NCBI GenBank assembly: GCA_934597535.1
Contig: CAKTRT010000001.1
Location: forward strand, 1 to 64,000
Reading direction: 5' to 3'
DNA from: an uncultured Oscillospiraceae bacterium
GTDB taxonomy: Bacteria > Bacillota > Clostridia > Oscillospirales > Oscillospiraceae
DNA length: 64,000 nucleotides
Both the position numbers and the translations under genes were made by a program. Of the stretch, positions 41,911 to 50,599 are shown in pieces. The notes under the pieces are model-generated. The model had not been told where the DNA came from and did not search any database. It saw nothing but the letters and a program-made list of their open reading frames with translations. The stretch's first letter is position 1, and the number at the start of each line of letters is the position of its first letter.

Positions 41911-42912
41911 TTACTGATAATCGCTTACGAGGAACAAGGGCTTGACGACCACGACCTCGTCATACTCCTCCTGCTCGACCTGCACGTCAGCCGTGAGGGT
42001 CTTGAGGTCGGCTTTCAGCACGTCCAGTGCTTCGTTCACGCTCTGGGCGCGGCCCTCGCGCAGAATGCGGATCATGCGCGTGAGCACAATGGGATGCGCA
42101 TAGCGCGCAGGCAGCGGAAAATCCTCAGGCAGGATATTCTCCACGCCCTCAAGCGCCTGCTCCCATGCACGCTCGACCGCGCGGCGGTTATTCTTCGCCG
42201 TGGGCAGCACGTGCGCGCCTGAAAAGAAGAACACTGCGGCAAAGCCGAAGAGCGCAAAGTAAACGCCGAAATCGCCGCCGCTGCGCCACGAGATCACGCC
42301 GTATACCAGCGCCGCGGCGCCCGCCAGCACGATGGCCAGCGCGACCCAGCGGTAGGCCGGATTCGTATGCTCGTTGATGCGCTTGGCCTTGGCCGCGGCG
42401 GCGAGCCGCCCCGTCGTCTCCGGATAGGCGGAGAGGAACTCTCGCGCCCGCTCCAGCTCCTCGCGCGCGCACTGTGCCTGCGGCGTCAGTTCGGAAAGAT
42501 AGCGTGCAGCTTCTTTCTCCGCCTTTTCCCGCATGCGTTGCGCGCCGCCAGCGCTGAGCGTTGGGATCTCGGGATGCCGCTCTCCGATGAAGGCGAGCAT
42601 CGCGTCCACGTCCTCCTCGCGCTTGAAGGTGCACTGCTTCTGCGTGCCGTCGTCATACTCCACCACAAGGTAGGGAATACTGCCGAACGCGCCTTTGCCC
42701 GTAAAGCCACCCTGACTCATCGCCACGCGCTTGAACACACGGCGCACAGCCGGAAAGGCCACATAATAGTGCCTGTCGATAAAAAAGCTGTTCAGATACA
42801 GCGCCTTTTCACCCACGCCGCAGGGGCCGAAGCGCTTGCAGGACTTTTTGTCCTCTGCGAGGATCTCCGGCGCAAGCGCCGTTCCGCCGAGACATACCGG
42901 TGCAAAGATCAT
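41911..42912 (-). CDS. Membrane protein of unknown function
   Basis: The 333-residue protein is not one I recognise. An N-terminal soluble domain (about 1-120) looks like a small beta-rich domain with SFFIDRHYYVAFPAVRRVFKRVAMSQGGFTGKG and a possible metal-binding Cys pair (KSCKRFGPCG, residues 24-31). A charged helical segment (120-180) follows. Two membrane helices come next (WVALAIVLAGAAALVYGVI; FGVYFALFGFAAVFFFSGA), then a C-terminal helical domain. GGAGG sits six bases before the ATG. Convergent with mnmA and downstream of cstA, it may be cotranscribed with the latter only if the hairpin between them is leaky. Confidence 0.75.
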   Translation of the reverse strand: MIFAPVCLGGTALAPEILAEDKKSCKRFGPCGVGEKALYLNSFFIDRHYYVAFPAVRRVFKRVAMSQGGFTGKGAFGSIPYLVVEYDDGTQKQCTFKREEDVDAMLAFIGERHPEIPTLSAGGAQRMREKAEKEAARYLSELTPQAQCAREELERAREFLSAYPETTGRLAAAAKAKRINEHTNPAYRWVALAIVLAGAAALVYGVISWRSGGDFGVYFALFGFAAVFFFSGAHVLPTAKNNRRAVERAWEQALEGVENILPEDFPLPARYAHPIVLTRMIRILREGRAQSVNEALDVLKADLKTLTADVQVEQEEYDEVVVVKPLFLVSDYQ

Positions 42913-42941
42913 AAGCGTACCTCCAAAGAGTTTTTAGCGGA

Positions 42942-42976
42942 AAAAGCGGCGGGAGGGAAACCCTCCCACCGCTTTT
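42942..42976. terminator. Terminator of cstA
   Basis: AAAAGCGG plus GGGAGGG pairs with CCCTCCC plus CCGCTTTT, with a single opposing C/A mismatch and an AAA loop, ten bases past the leftward cstA stop. Confidence 0.75.
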
Positions 42977-42986
42977 CAGACGGAAT

Positions 42987-44507
42987 TTACTTCTTCAGCG
43001 TCTCATAGTGGGGCTGGGTGTGGCGCTTCTTGATGGTGTACAGGAAGATGCCGAGGAACAGCGCCGCAGCAATGATACCGATGGGGTAGGCGACGGCGGT
43101 GTTGTAAACCACAGCGCCTTCGGCGGTCTTGGTGTTGAGGAACTGGCCAAGGCACTCGTTGCCCAGCAGGAAGTACGTCACGGACACAGCGCTCATAAAG
43201 GTAGCGGGAACAGCGGTGATCCAGTAGTTCTTCTTATCATAGAAGAGGTACATGGAAGCAGCCCACAGAACGATCATGGCGAGCGTCTGGTTCGTCCAGC
43301 TGAAGTAGCGCCAGATAACGGTGTAGTCGATCTTGCCGAGCGCGTTGCCGATGCCGAGGAAAGCGCCGACGCCAAGCACGGGGACGCAGAGCATCAGACG
43401 GTTCTTCCATCTCTTCTGGTCGATCTTGAACCAGTCGGCCAGCACCAGACGTGCGCTGCGGAACGCGGTATCGCCGGAGGTGATGGGGCAAGCAATGACG
43501 CCGAGCATGGCGAGCGCCGTGCCGATGCCGCCCATGGTCTTCACGCAGACATCATAGATGGCGGCGGACTGGCCGTTGGCAAGCGCTTCGGCAAGGCCGG
43601 TATTCAGGCCGCCGGTGGTCTCATACAGCGCGCAGCCGGCAGCAGCCCAGATCAGGGCGATGATACCTTCGGAGACCATCGCGCCGTAGAAGACGAAGTG
43701 GCCCTGCTTCTCGCTCTTCATGCAGCGAGCCATCAGGGGACTCTGCGTGGCATGGAAGCCGGAGATCGCGCCGCAGGCAACGGTGATGAACATGAAGCTC
43801 CACACCGGAGTGCCCGAGGGATGCATATTGGTGAAGTTGTTCCAGATCTCAGGGATGGTGTACTCGGGCTTGGTGAAGATACCGATGGCAACGCCAACGG
43901 CCATGATGATCAGGCAAATGCCGAACAGGGGGTAGATCTTACCGATGATCTTGTCGATGGAAATGAAAGTCGCGATGAAGTAGTAGACAAGAACGATAAT
44001 GAGCCAGAACAGGGTCGTAGCAACAACGCCCTCGTGGCCGCCTTTCTTGAAGAGGGTGACGATCAGTCCGGCGGGGCCGACAGCAAAGACCGTGCCGACC
44101 ATGACGAGCAGCACCACGCTGAACACGCGCATGACGTTCTTCATGGCGCCGCCAAGATAAATACCGGCAATCTCGGAGATGGAAGCGCCGTTGTTGCGCT
44201 CGCTCATCATACCGGAGAAATAGTCATGCACGGCGCCGGCAAAGATGGTGCCGAAGGTGATCCACAGGAACACGATGGGCCCCCACAGAGCGCCCTGCAG
44301 CGCGCCGAAGATCGGGCCAAGGCCGGCGATATTCAGCAGCTGGATCATAAACAGTTTCCACTGAGGCAGGACAACATAGTCCACGCCGTCGTTGATCTTG
44401 ACAGCCGGGGTCTCGCGGTCATCGGGGCCAAAGGTCTTTTCCACGACCTTGCCGTAGACCAGATAGCCGCCGATCAGCAGTGCAAGACAGATCAAGAAGC
44501 TAAGCAT
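42987..44507 (-). CDS. cstA: Carbon starvation protein CstA family transporter
   Basis: The 506-residue protein has about 13-14 membrane segments and the CstA landmarks KINDGVDYVVLPQWKLFMIQLLNIAGLGPIFGALQGALWG, AGAVHDYFSGMMSERNNGASI, and SGFHATQSPLMARCMKSE as consecutive blocks. CstA proteins take up peptides or pyruvate under nutrient limitation. A compact C-terminal domain is present (about 380-506), with FSWTNQTLAMIVLW. The ATG at 44507 follows GGAGGAGAAACA. Upstream, TTGATT and TATGAT spaced by 16 bases suggest a promoter. Confidence 0.92.
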   Translation of the reverse strand: MLSFLICLALLIGGYLVYGKVVEKTFGPDDRETPAVKINDGVDYVVLPQWKLFMIQLLNIAGLGPIFGALQGALWGPIVFLWITFGTIFAGAVHDYFSGMMSERNNGASISEIAGIYLGGAMKNVMRVFSVVLLVMVGTVFAVGPAGLIVTLFKKGGHEGVVATTLFWLIIVLVYYFIATFISIDKIIGKIYPLFGICLIIMAVGVAIGIFTKPEYTIPEIWNNFTNMHPSGTPVWSFMFITVACGAISGFHATQSPLMARCMKSEKQGHFVFYGAMVSEGIIALIWAAAGCALYETTGGLNTGLAEALANGQSAAIYDVCVKTMGGIGTALAMLGVIACPITSGDTAFRSARLVLADWFKIDQKRWKNRLMLCVPVLGVGAFLGIGNALGKIDYTVIWRYFSWTNQTLAMIVLWAASMYLFYDKKNYWITAVPATFMSAVSVTYFLLGNECLGQFLNTKTAEGAVVYNTAVAYPIGIIAAALFLGIFLYTIKKRHTQPHYETLKK

Positions 44508-44727
44508 TGTTTCTCCTCCCAATTAGTCACTATGGTTGGTTGGTTTCTTTACGCAGGGCACCCGTTCCGGACCGCGTCCCCTACTTTTCGCCCATAATCA
44601 TAATTTTTTGGCAGGAAAAATCAATCGGCAAAATATATGAATTTGCATTGGAAAATTCACCTTTTTCTACAATTTCGCCCAAACGTTCCGTACAACCAGC
44701 ACCTTTCGCACTGTTCTTTCAGCAAAA

Positions 44728-44755
44728 GACCGCGCGCAGTATCCTGCGCGCGGTC
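44728..44755 (-). terminator. Terminator of thrC-thrH
   Basis: GACCGCGCGCA pairs with TGCGCGCGGTC across six bases; a TTTT run follows on the minus strand. The remaining 44508-44727 region is the cstA upstream region without a gene. Confidence 0.8.
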
Positions 44756-44781
44756 AAAGATAAAGGAAATCCTTCTATTTT

Positions 44782-45393
44782 TCAGTTTTGTTCGCGTATC
44801 GCGCACAAAATGGCGTCAAGCAGCTCATCATAGCTTTCGTACGCAGGCAATTCGGGGTGCTCCGCCCGGATCCGCTCCGTTGTACGGAAGAGGAATCCCG
44901 CCTTCGACGCTTCGATCATCTCAAGGTCATTGTAGCTGTCGCCCGCGGCAATGGTCTCAAAGCCTATGGCCTGAAGGCCGCGCACGGTCGTAAGCTTGGA
45001 GTGCTCGCAGCGCATTTTTATTCCGCTGATGAATCCGTCGGCGTCCACCTCGAGAGAGTTGCAGAAAATGGTCGGCCAGCCGAGTTTTTTCATCAGGGGC
45101 TGCGCAAATTCCTCAAAGGTATCGCTGAGAATGATCGCCTGCGTCTCGCTGCGGAGCCTGTCGAGAAACTCCTTTGCCCCCGGCAGCGGGTCGATGCGCG
45201 AGATCGTCTCCTGAATTTCCTTCAACCCGAGGCCGTGCTCGCGCAGCACGCCCATGCGCCATTTCATCAGCTTGTCGTAGTCCGGCTCATCGCGCGTGGT
45301 GCGCGTCAGCTCGGGGATGCCGCTCTCGCGGGCAAACTCGATCCAGATCTCGGGGACGAGCACGCCCTCCATATCAAGACAGGTGATATACAT
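44782..45393 (-). CDS. thrH: ThrH: phosphoserine phosphatase / homoserine phosphotransferase
   Basis: The 203-residue HAD-family protein begins MYITCLDMEGVLVPEIWIEF, the ThrH signature, with nucleophile Asp7 and Glu9 in place of the usual second Asp. Later HAD motifs are ILSDTF and GDSYNDLEM. ThrH of Pseudomonas moves the phosphate of phosphoserine to homoserine, making phosphohomoserine and serine. It lies 12 bases after thrC in the same transcript, and no homoserine kinase thrB is present in the cluster. It probably supplies the ThrC substrate; activity as a plain phosphoserine phosphatase is also possible. Confidence 0.88.
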   Translation of the reverse strand: MYITCLDMEGVLVPEIWIEFARESGIPELTRTTRDEPDYDKLMKWRMGVLREHGLGLKEIQETISRIDPLPGAKEFLDRLRSETQAIILSDTFEEFAQPLMKKLGWPTIFCNSLEVDADGFISGIKMRCEHSKLTTVRGLQAIGFETIAAGDSYNDLEMIEASKAGFLFRTTERIRAEHPELPAYESYDELLDAILCAIREQN

Positions 45394-45405
45394 TTCCGTT
45401 CCTCC

Positions 45406-46893
45406 TTACCACATCTTCTGTGCGGCCTTGCCGAGCACATAGGAGAGCATCTCGTCCTGTCTGATCACATCGCGGTGACGCACCGCACGGGAGCGGAGGT
45501 CAGCGAGGTTTTTCGGCACGGGCACGCCCGTGACCTTGTGGAGCTGCTCCATCACGTCGAATTCGTCGCCCTCGGCCTTCTCACCGATACCCTCGAGCAC
45601 GGCGGCGGGGAATTTATACGGCGAAGCAGTGGACAGCACCACGACCGCGTTGTGATCCGGGTTCGCCGCCTTGTACTGCTGCGCCACATCCCACGCGACC
45701 GCCGTGTGCGTGTCGCAGAGGTAGTGGTCGTCCTTCCAGACCCTGCCGATGGCGGCCTTGGCGTCCTCGTCGCCGCAGAAGCCTGCCCAGAAAAGCTCGT
45801 GCAGCTTTTCGAGCATGTCCGCGGGCACCTCGTACTCGCCGTTCTCGCTGAGCTGCTTCATTAGATCCGCGATGAGCTTGTCGTCGCCGGAGAGGAGGTA
45901 GAGCAGGCGCTCCAAATTGCTGGAGACGAGAATGTCCATCGAGGGGGACGCGGTCTTGTAGAACGGGCGGCGGCGGTCGTAGCGGCCCGTGCGCAGGAAG
46001 TCGGTCAGCACGTTGTTGGCGTTGGACGCGCACACGAGCTTCCCGACGGGAAGTCCCATCTCTTTTGCGAAGTAGCCCGCAAGGATATCGCCGAAGTTGC
46101 CGGTTGGGACGACGTAGTCCACCCTGTCGCCCGGCTGGATGCGGCCCGCGCCCACAAGGTCGGCATAGGCTCTATAATAATAGACGACCTGCGGGGCGAG
46201 GCGGCCGATGTTGATGGAGTTGGCAGACGACAGGCAAACACCCTTGCCTTCGAGCAGCTGATCCTTACTGACGGCGGAGAAGATCTTCTTCACGCCGGTC
46301 TGCGCGTCGTCGAAGTTGCCGCGCACCGCGCACACGCAGACGTTCTCCCCGGCCTGCGTCGCCATCTGCGCCTGCTGCACGGCGCTCACGCCGCCGTAGG
46401 GGTAGAAGACGATGATCCTCGTGCCCGGCACATCGCGGAAGCCCTCCATCGCCGCCTTGCCGGTGTCGCCGGACGTGGCGGTCAGGATCAGGATCTCATC
46501 GTCCACGCCAAGCTTTTCCTTTGCCGCCGTCATCAGGCGCGGCAGCATCGAAAGCGCCACATCCTTGAAAGCGCTCGTCGGCCCGCGGAACAGCTCGAGA
46601 ATGTGATCCTCGCCCACGGGAACGGTCGGCGTGAGATCATCGGTCTCAAACTTGCCGTCATAGCCCCCGCACACAAGCTTCGCCATCTCCTCCTCGGAGA
46701 AGTCCGGCAGGAGCTTGGAAAGAATGATCGTGGACATCGACAGCGTGTCGAGGCCCAACACGGATGTGTAATCGAAGCGGATGCCGTCAAACGACGGCAT
46801 GGTGTAAAGGCCGCCGTCGGGGGCAAGGCCGTTTAAGATGGCCTGCGCGCTGCTTGCCTTTAACTTTTTATCGCGGGTGCTCTGATACTGCAT
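45406..46893 (-). CDS. thrC: Threonine synthase
   Basis: The 495-residue PLP enzyme is of the longer threonine synthase class, starting MQYQSTRDKKLKASSAQAIL. The PLP lysine is Lys110 in GPTSAFKDVAL, the phosphate-binding loop is TATSGDTGKAAMEGF, and VPTGNFGDILAGYFAKEMGLP lies later. It converts phosphohomoserine to threonine. It is divergent from hom and is followed by thrH. A possible promoter (TTGACT with TAACAT, spaced 17) lies in the 180-base gap. Confidence 0.94.
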   Translation of the reverse strand: MQYQSTRDKKLKASSAQAILNGLAPDGGLYTMPSFDGIRFDYTSVLGLDTLSMSTIILSKLLPDFSEEEMAKLVCGGYDGKFETDDLTPTVPVGEDHILELFRGPTSAFKDVALSMLPRLMTAAKEKLGVDDEILILTATSGDTGKAAMEGFRDVPGTRIIVFYPYGGVSAVQQAQMATQAGENVCVCAVRGNFDDAQTGVKKIFSAVSKDQLLEGKGVCLSSANSINIGRLAPQVVYYYRAYADLVGAGRIQPGDRVDYVVPTGNFGDILAGYFAKEMGLPVGKLVCASNANNVLTDFLRTGRYDRRRPFYKTASPSMDILVSSNLERLLYLLSGDDKLIADLMKQLSENGEYEVPADMLEKLHELFWAGFCGDEDAKAAIGRVWKDDHYLCDTHTAVAWDVAQQYKAANPDHNAVVVLSTASPYKFPAAVLEGIGEKAEGDEFDVMEQLHKVTGVPVPKNLADLRSRAVRHRDVIRQDEMLSYVLGKAAQKMW

Positions 46894-47076
46894 GGACGTT
46901 TCCTCCTGTATCTTACGGGAAAACTTTTTGATTTTCCCTATTGTATTTTCACAAACGCTATGTTATATTGTTCCCATCAAAAAGTCAAGTGTTTTTATAT
47001 CAGAGACATTTCGGTCAAACCGCACAAAATCGTCCGCACTTGACGGAGCATCCGAAAAAGAAAGAAGGTTCTTCCC

Positions 47077-48183
47077 ATGAATATCGCGCTGCTGGGCTTC
47101 GGCACCGTCGGTTCTCACTTTTATCAATTATGTGCAGGGCGCGCCGATCTGCACATTTCCGCTGTGCTTTCCCGCCGCCCCCGTCCGGCGCTCACTTGCA
47201 CCGTGACCGCCGACTATGATGAGATCGTGCGCGATCCCTCGATCGATATTATAGTAGAAGTCATGGGCGGCATCGAGCCGGCATACAGCTACCTCTGCGC
47301 GGCCATGCGCGCGGGCAAGCATGTCGTCACCGCGAACAAGCAGCTCATGTGCGCCCGCTTCGACGAGCTGACAAGTCTTGCCAAGGAGTGCGGCGTGGCG
47401 CTGCGCTGCACCGCCGCCGCGGGCGGCGGCATCCCGTGGCTCACTTCCCTTTCCCGTGCAGCGCAGCTCGATGAGATCACCGCAGTCGAGGGCATTCTGA
47501 ACGGCACAACGAACTATATGCTCTCCGCCATGACGAACGCCGGCGCGGACTATGCCGCCGCACTTGCAAAGGCGCAGGAGCTCGGCTACGCCGAGGCCGA
47601 CCCTACCGCAGATGTCGAGGGTCTGGACGCGCGGCGGAAGCTTGTTCTCTCCGCCGACCTTGCCTTCGGCGTGAACATCAGGGAAGAGGACATCCCCTGC
47701 GTCGGCATCTCGTCCGTCACCGCGGCAGACATCGCCAGGGCGAGGGAAGACGACCTGACCTGCAAGCTCATTGCCCGCGCGGAGAAAAGCGGCAGCGCGG
47801 TGGCCGCGTTCGTCTGCCCGACGCTCTTCCCCGCCTCCGCACCCGAGGCGCACACCGACGGCACCGGCAACCTCGTCACACTGTTCGCATCGCGCTTTGG
47901 CAAGCAGAGCTTCTCCGGCGCAGGCGCGGGCGGCTGGCCGACCGGCAGCAATGTGCTGCGCGACTGCCTTGATATCGCCGCCGGCTGCCGCAGCTTCTAC
48001 GCCGATTCCTTCACCCCCCGCTCGGTGAATCTCTCCGGCACGCAGGGCAAGTGGCTGTTCCGCTGCATGGGCGAATATTTCGTCCGCGAATGCAGCGCCC
48101 GCGAGGCGTTCGACGCCTACGAATCTTACCGAAAGGATGACCCGCACGCGCTGCTTGCGCGCTACGCGGCCAAGGAGGAATAA
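47077..48183 (+). CDS. hom: Homoserine dehydrogenase
   Basis: The 368-residue enzyme has the N-terminal NAD(P) fold (NIALLGFGTVGSHF), the IIVEVMGGIEPA block and the catalytic-domain signature EGILNGTTNYMLSAM. It reduces aspartate semialdehyde to homoserine. The usual C-terminal ACT domain of longer homologues is absent, so feedback control by threonine, if any, acts elsewhere, perhaps at the aspartokinase. AAGAAGG precedes the ATG by eight bases. It leads a rightward hom-aspartokinase-asd operon. Confidence 0.93.
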   Translation: MNIALLGFGTVGSHFYQLCAGRADLHISAVLSRRPRPALTCTVTADYDEIVRDPSIDIIVEVMGGIEPAYSYLCAAMRAGKHVVTANKQLMCARFDELTSLAKECGVALRCTAAAGGGIPWLTSLSRAAQLDEITAVEGILNGTTNYMLSAMTNAGADYAAALAKAQELGYAEADPTADVEGLDARRKLVLSADLAFGVNIREEDIPCVGISSVTAADIARAREDDLTCKLIARAEKSGSAVAAFVCPTLFPASAPEAHTDGTGNLVTLFASRFGKQSFSGAGAGGWPTGSNVLRDCLDIAAGCRSFYADSFTPRSVNLSGTQGKWLFRCMGEYFVRECSAREAFDAYESYRKDDPHALLARYAAKEE

Positions 48184-48186
48184 AGC

Positions 48187-49512
48187 ATGCTCAAAGTGCT
48201 CAAATTCGGCGGCTCTTCGCTTGCTGACGCGCACCAGTTCGCCAAGGTCAAATCCATCGTGGAATCAGACCCCGCCCGCCGCGTGGTCATCGTCTCCGCG
48301 CCGGGCAAGCGTTTCTCCGGCGACCACAAGATCACCGATCTTCTGTATCTCTGCGCCGCGCACATCAAGTACGGCGTTTCGTGCGAGGATATCTTCGCCA
48401 TGATCCGCGACCGCTACAACGAGATCATCGCCGAGTGTGGCCTGACGATCAATCTTGACAGAGAGTTCGACGAGCTGTGGGACAAAATGCAGAACGGCAT
48501 CAGCCAGGATGAGCTGGCCTCTCGCGGCGAATACTTCTCCGCGCGGCTGATGGCCGAGTATCTCGGCTATGATTTTCTTGATGCGGCCATGTGGGTCAAA
48601 TTCAAATTCGACGGCACGGTCGATTCCGACGCGACTTACGCTGTGCTGCGCCGCGCATCGGACGGGCGCAGGGTCGTTATCCCCGGCTTCTACGGCGTGA
48701 TGCCCGACGGGCACATCAAGACCTTCTCCCGCGGCGGCAGCGACATCACCGGTGCGCTTGCGGCGGCGGCGCTGGACGCGGACGTTTACGAAAACTGGAC
48801 GGACGTCTCCGGTATCCTGATGGCCGATCCCCGCATCGTGGACGATCCCGAGCCGATCCGCCGCGTGACCTACAGCGAGCTGCGCGAGCTGAGCTACATC
48901 GGCGCGCAGGTGCTGCACGAGGGCACGATCTTCCCCGTTCGCGAGAAGAACATTCCCCTCAACATCCGCAACACCAACGCGCCCGACCATCCGGGGACGA
49001 TGATCTTAGAGTCCATCGGCGACGAGCAGGAGGAGGGCGGCTTCATCACCGGCATCGCCGGCAAGAAGGGCTTTTCCGTCATCACCATCGCAAAGACCGG
49101 CATGTCGAGCGAATCCGGCACGCTGGTGAAGATCCTTGACATTCTGGCGCGCCATGAGGTCAACGTGGAGTACATTCCGTCGGGCATCGACATCGTCTCG
49201 CTCGTCGTCTCGACCGACAAGGTGTCGCGCTCGCTCTATGAAATGCTGGGCGAGCTGCAAAAAGAGGTGCAGCCGAATAAGATAACGGTAACGGAACATA
49301 TCGCCATCGTCGCCGCCGTCGGCCGCAAGATGGCGTACCGTCCCGGCGTTTCCGGTAAGATCTTCGCCAAGCTCGGCGAAAACGGCGTGAACATCCGCAT
49401 GATCACGCAGGGCCCCGAAGAGCTCAACATCATCGTGGGCGTGGAAGAAAAAGATTTCGAACAGGCCATCCGTGTCCTGTATAAGAGTTTTGTAAAGGAG
49501 AATGTAGTATGA
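48187..49512 (+). CDS. Aspartate kinase
   Basis: The 441-residue kinase begins LKVLKFGGSSLADA (the KFGGSS motif) and has FSRGGSDITGALAAAALDADVYENWTDVSG in the amino-acid kinase core. Two C-terminal ACT domains follow (from about residue 300: ITIAKTGMSSESGTLVKIL; IVAAVGRKMAYRPGVSGKIF). These should bind lysine or threonine for feedback. AAGGAGG precedes the ATG at 48187, three bases after the hom stop. Its stop overlaps asd by four bases. Confidence 0.94.
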   Translation: MLKVLKFGGSSLADAHQFAKVKSIVESDPARRVVIVSAPGKRFSGDHKITDLLYLCAAHIKYGVSCEDIFAMIRDRYNEIIAECGLTINLDREFDELWDKMQNGISQDELASRGEYFSARLMAEYLGYDFLDAAMWVKFKFDGTVDSDATYAVLRRASDGRRVVIPGFYGVMPDGHIKTFSRGGSDITGALAAAALDADVYENWTDVSGILMADPRIVDDPEPIRRVTYSELRELSYIGAQVLHEGTIFPVREKNIPLNIRNTNAPDHPGTMILESIGDEQEEGGFITGIAGKKGFSVITIAKTGMSSESGTLVKILDILARHEVNVEYIPSGIDIVSLVVSTDKVSRSLYEMLGELQKEVQPNKITVTEHIAIVAAVGRKMAYRPGVSGKIFAKLGENGVNIRMITQGPEELNIIVGVEEKDFEQAIRVLYKSFVKENVV

Positions 49513-50510
49513 AACAGGTCAATGTTGGTATTCTCGGCGCCACCGGCGCCGTCGGTCAGGAAATGATCAAAATTCTCGAAGAGCGCAGCTTCCCCGTTGC
49601 GTCCCTTCGTCCCATCGCAAGCGCCAGAAGCGCGGGCAGCAAAATCATGTTCCGCGGTCAGGAGTGCACCATCGTCGAGGCGTCTGACGACGCGTTTGAG
49701 GGCCTTGATATCGTCCTCGGCGCGGCCGAGAACGACATCGCCGAGCGTTTTGCCCCCTCGATCGTCAAGGCGGGCGCGGTGTTCGTCGACAATTCGAGCG
49801 CGTTCCGCCTCGACCCCAACGTCCCCCTTGTCATCCCCGAGATCAACCCCGAGGACGTGAAGTGGCACAAGGGCATCATCTCGAACCCCAACTGCACCAC
49901 CATCGTCACCCTCGTGGCCATCAACGCCCTCGCCAAGGAGAGCCCCATCGAGACGATCATCGCCTCTTCCTACCAGGCCGTCAGCGGCGCGGGCAAGGGC
50001 GGCATCGACGAACTCAACAATGAGGTCAAGGCCCTTTCCGAGGGCAAGCACCTTGAGCCCAAGGTCTTCCAGTATCAGATCGCGTACAACATCATCCCCC
50101 AGATCGGCGGCGAGGCCTTCGAGGGCTACACCAGCGAGGAGATGAAGATGCAGAACGAGGGCCGCAAGATCCTCCACCTGCCCGAGATGAAGGTCAGCTG
50201 CACCTGCGCGCGCGTGCCCGTCATCCGCAGCCACAGCGTATCCGTGGTGCTGCGCACGAAGGAAAAGATCAGCGTCGAGCGCGCCAAGGAGCTCATCGCG
50301 AATGCTCCGGGCTGCAAGCTCGTCGATGACCTCAAGAACAAGGTCTACCCCATGCCGCTCGACACGTCCGATCAGGATATCGTCTATGTCGGCCGCATCC
50401 GCGAGGATCTGACCGACGAGCGCGGTCTGAACCTCTGGTGCTGCGGTGACCAGGTCCGCAAGGGCGCCGCCACCAACACCATCCAGATCGCGGAGCTGCT
50501 GCTTAAGTAA
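49509..50510 (+). CDS. asd: Aspartate-semialdehyde dehydrogenase
   Basis: The 333-residue enzyme has the N-terminal NADP loop GILGATGAVGQEM, catalytic Cys in IISNPNCTTIVTL (near residue 128), Gln in ASSYQAVSGAG and the later RVPVIRSHS histidine. It makes aspartate semialdehyde, the branch point to lysine and, through hom, threonine and methionine. It is the last gene of the hom operon, translationally coupled to the aspartokinase by an ATGA overlap. Confidence 0.95.
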   Translation: MKQVNVGILGATGAVGQEMIKILEERSFPVASLRPIASARSAGSKIMFRGQECTIVEASDDAFEGLDIVLGAAENDIAERFAPSIVKAGAVFVDNSSAFRLDPNVPLVIPEINPEDVKWHKGIISNPNCTTIVTLVAINALAKESPIETIIASSYQAVSGAGKGGIDELNNEVKALSEGKHLEPKVFQYQIAYNIIPQIGGEAFEGYTSEEMKMQNEGRKILHLPEMKVSCTCARVPVIRSHSVSVVLRTKEKISVERAKELIANAPGCKLVDDLKNKVYPMPLDTSDQDIVYVGRIREDLTDERGLNLWCCGDQVRKGAATNTIQIAELLLK

Positions 50511-50537
50511 AATTCCCTCTCTTAGTTGCATTTACCA

Positions 50538-50594
50538 CTGACAAGTCCCTCATTTCGTGTTATACTGCGCGGCAGAAACCAACGAAATGAGGGA
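50538..50594 (+). promoter_or_regulatory. Promoter and inverted repeat before the ferredoxin-like gene
   Basis: CTGACA (50538-50543) and TATACT (50561-50566) are spaced by 17 bases. TCCCTCATTTCGT (50546-50558) and ACGAAATGAGGGA (50582-50594) form a perfect 13-bp inverted repeat. The left arm sits in the promoter spacer and the right arm covers the ribosome site. Confidence 0.6.
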
Positions 50595-50599
50595 TTTTT

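Noticed and set aside
43008-44597. A 529-codon plus-strand frame opposite cstA
   Set aside because: The translation is rich in Asp, His and Gly repeats without any domain, and the minus strand holds a clear 13-14 helix transporter.
46894-47076. Leader-peptide attenuator in the thrC-hom intergenic region
   Set aside because: No short frame with Thr, Ile or Met repeats and no terminator is visible; the region looks like two divergent promoters.
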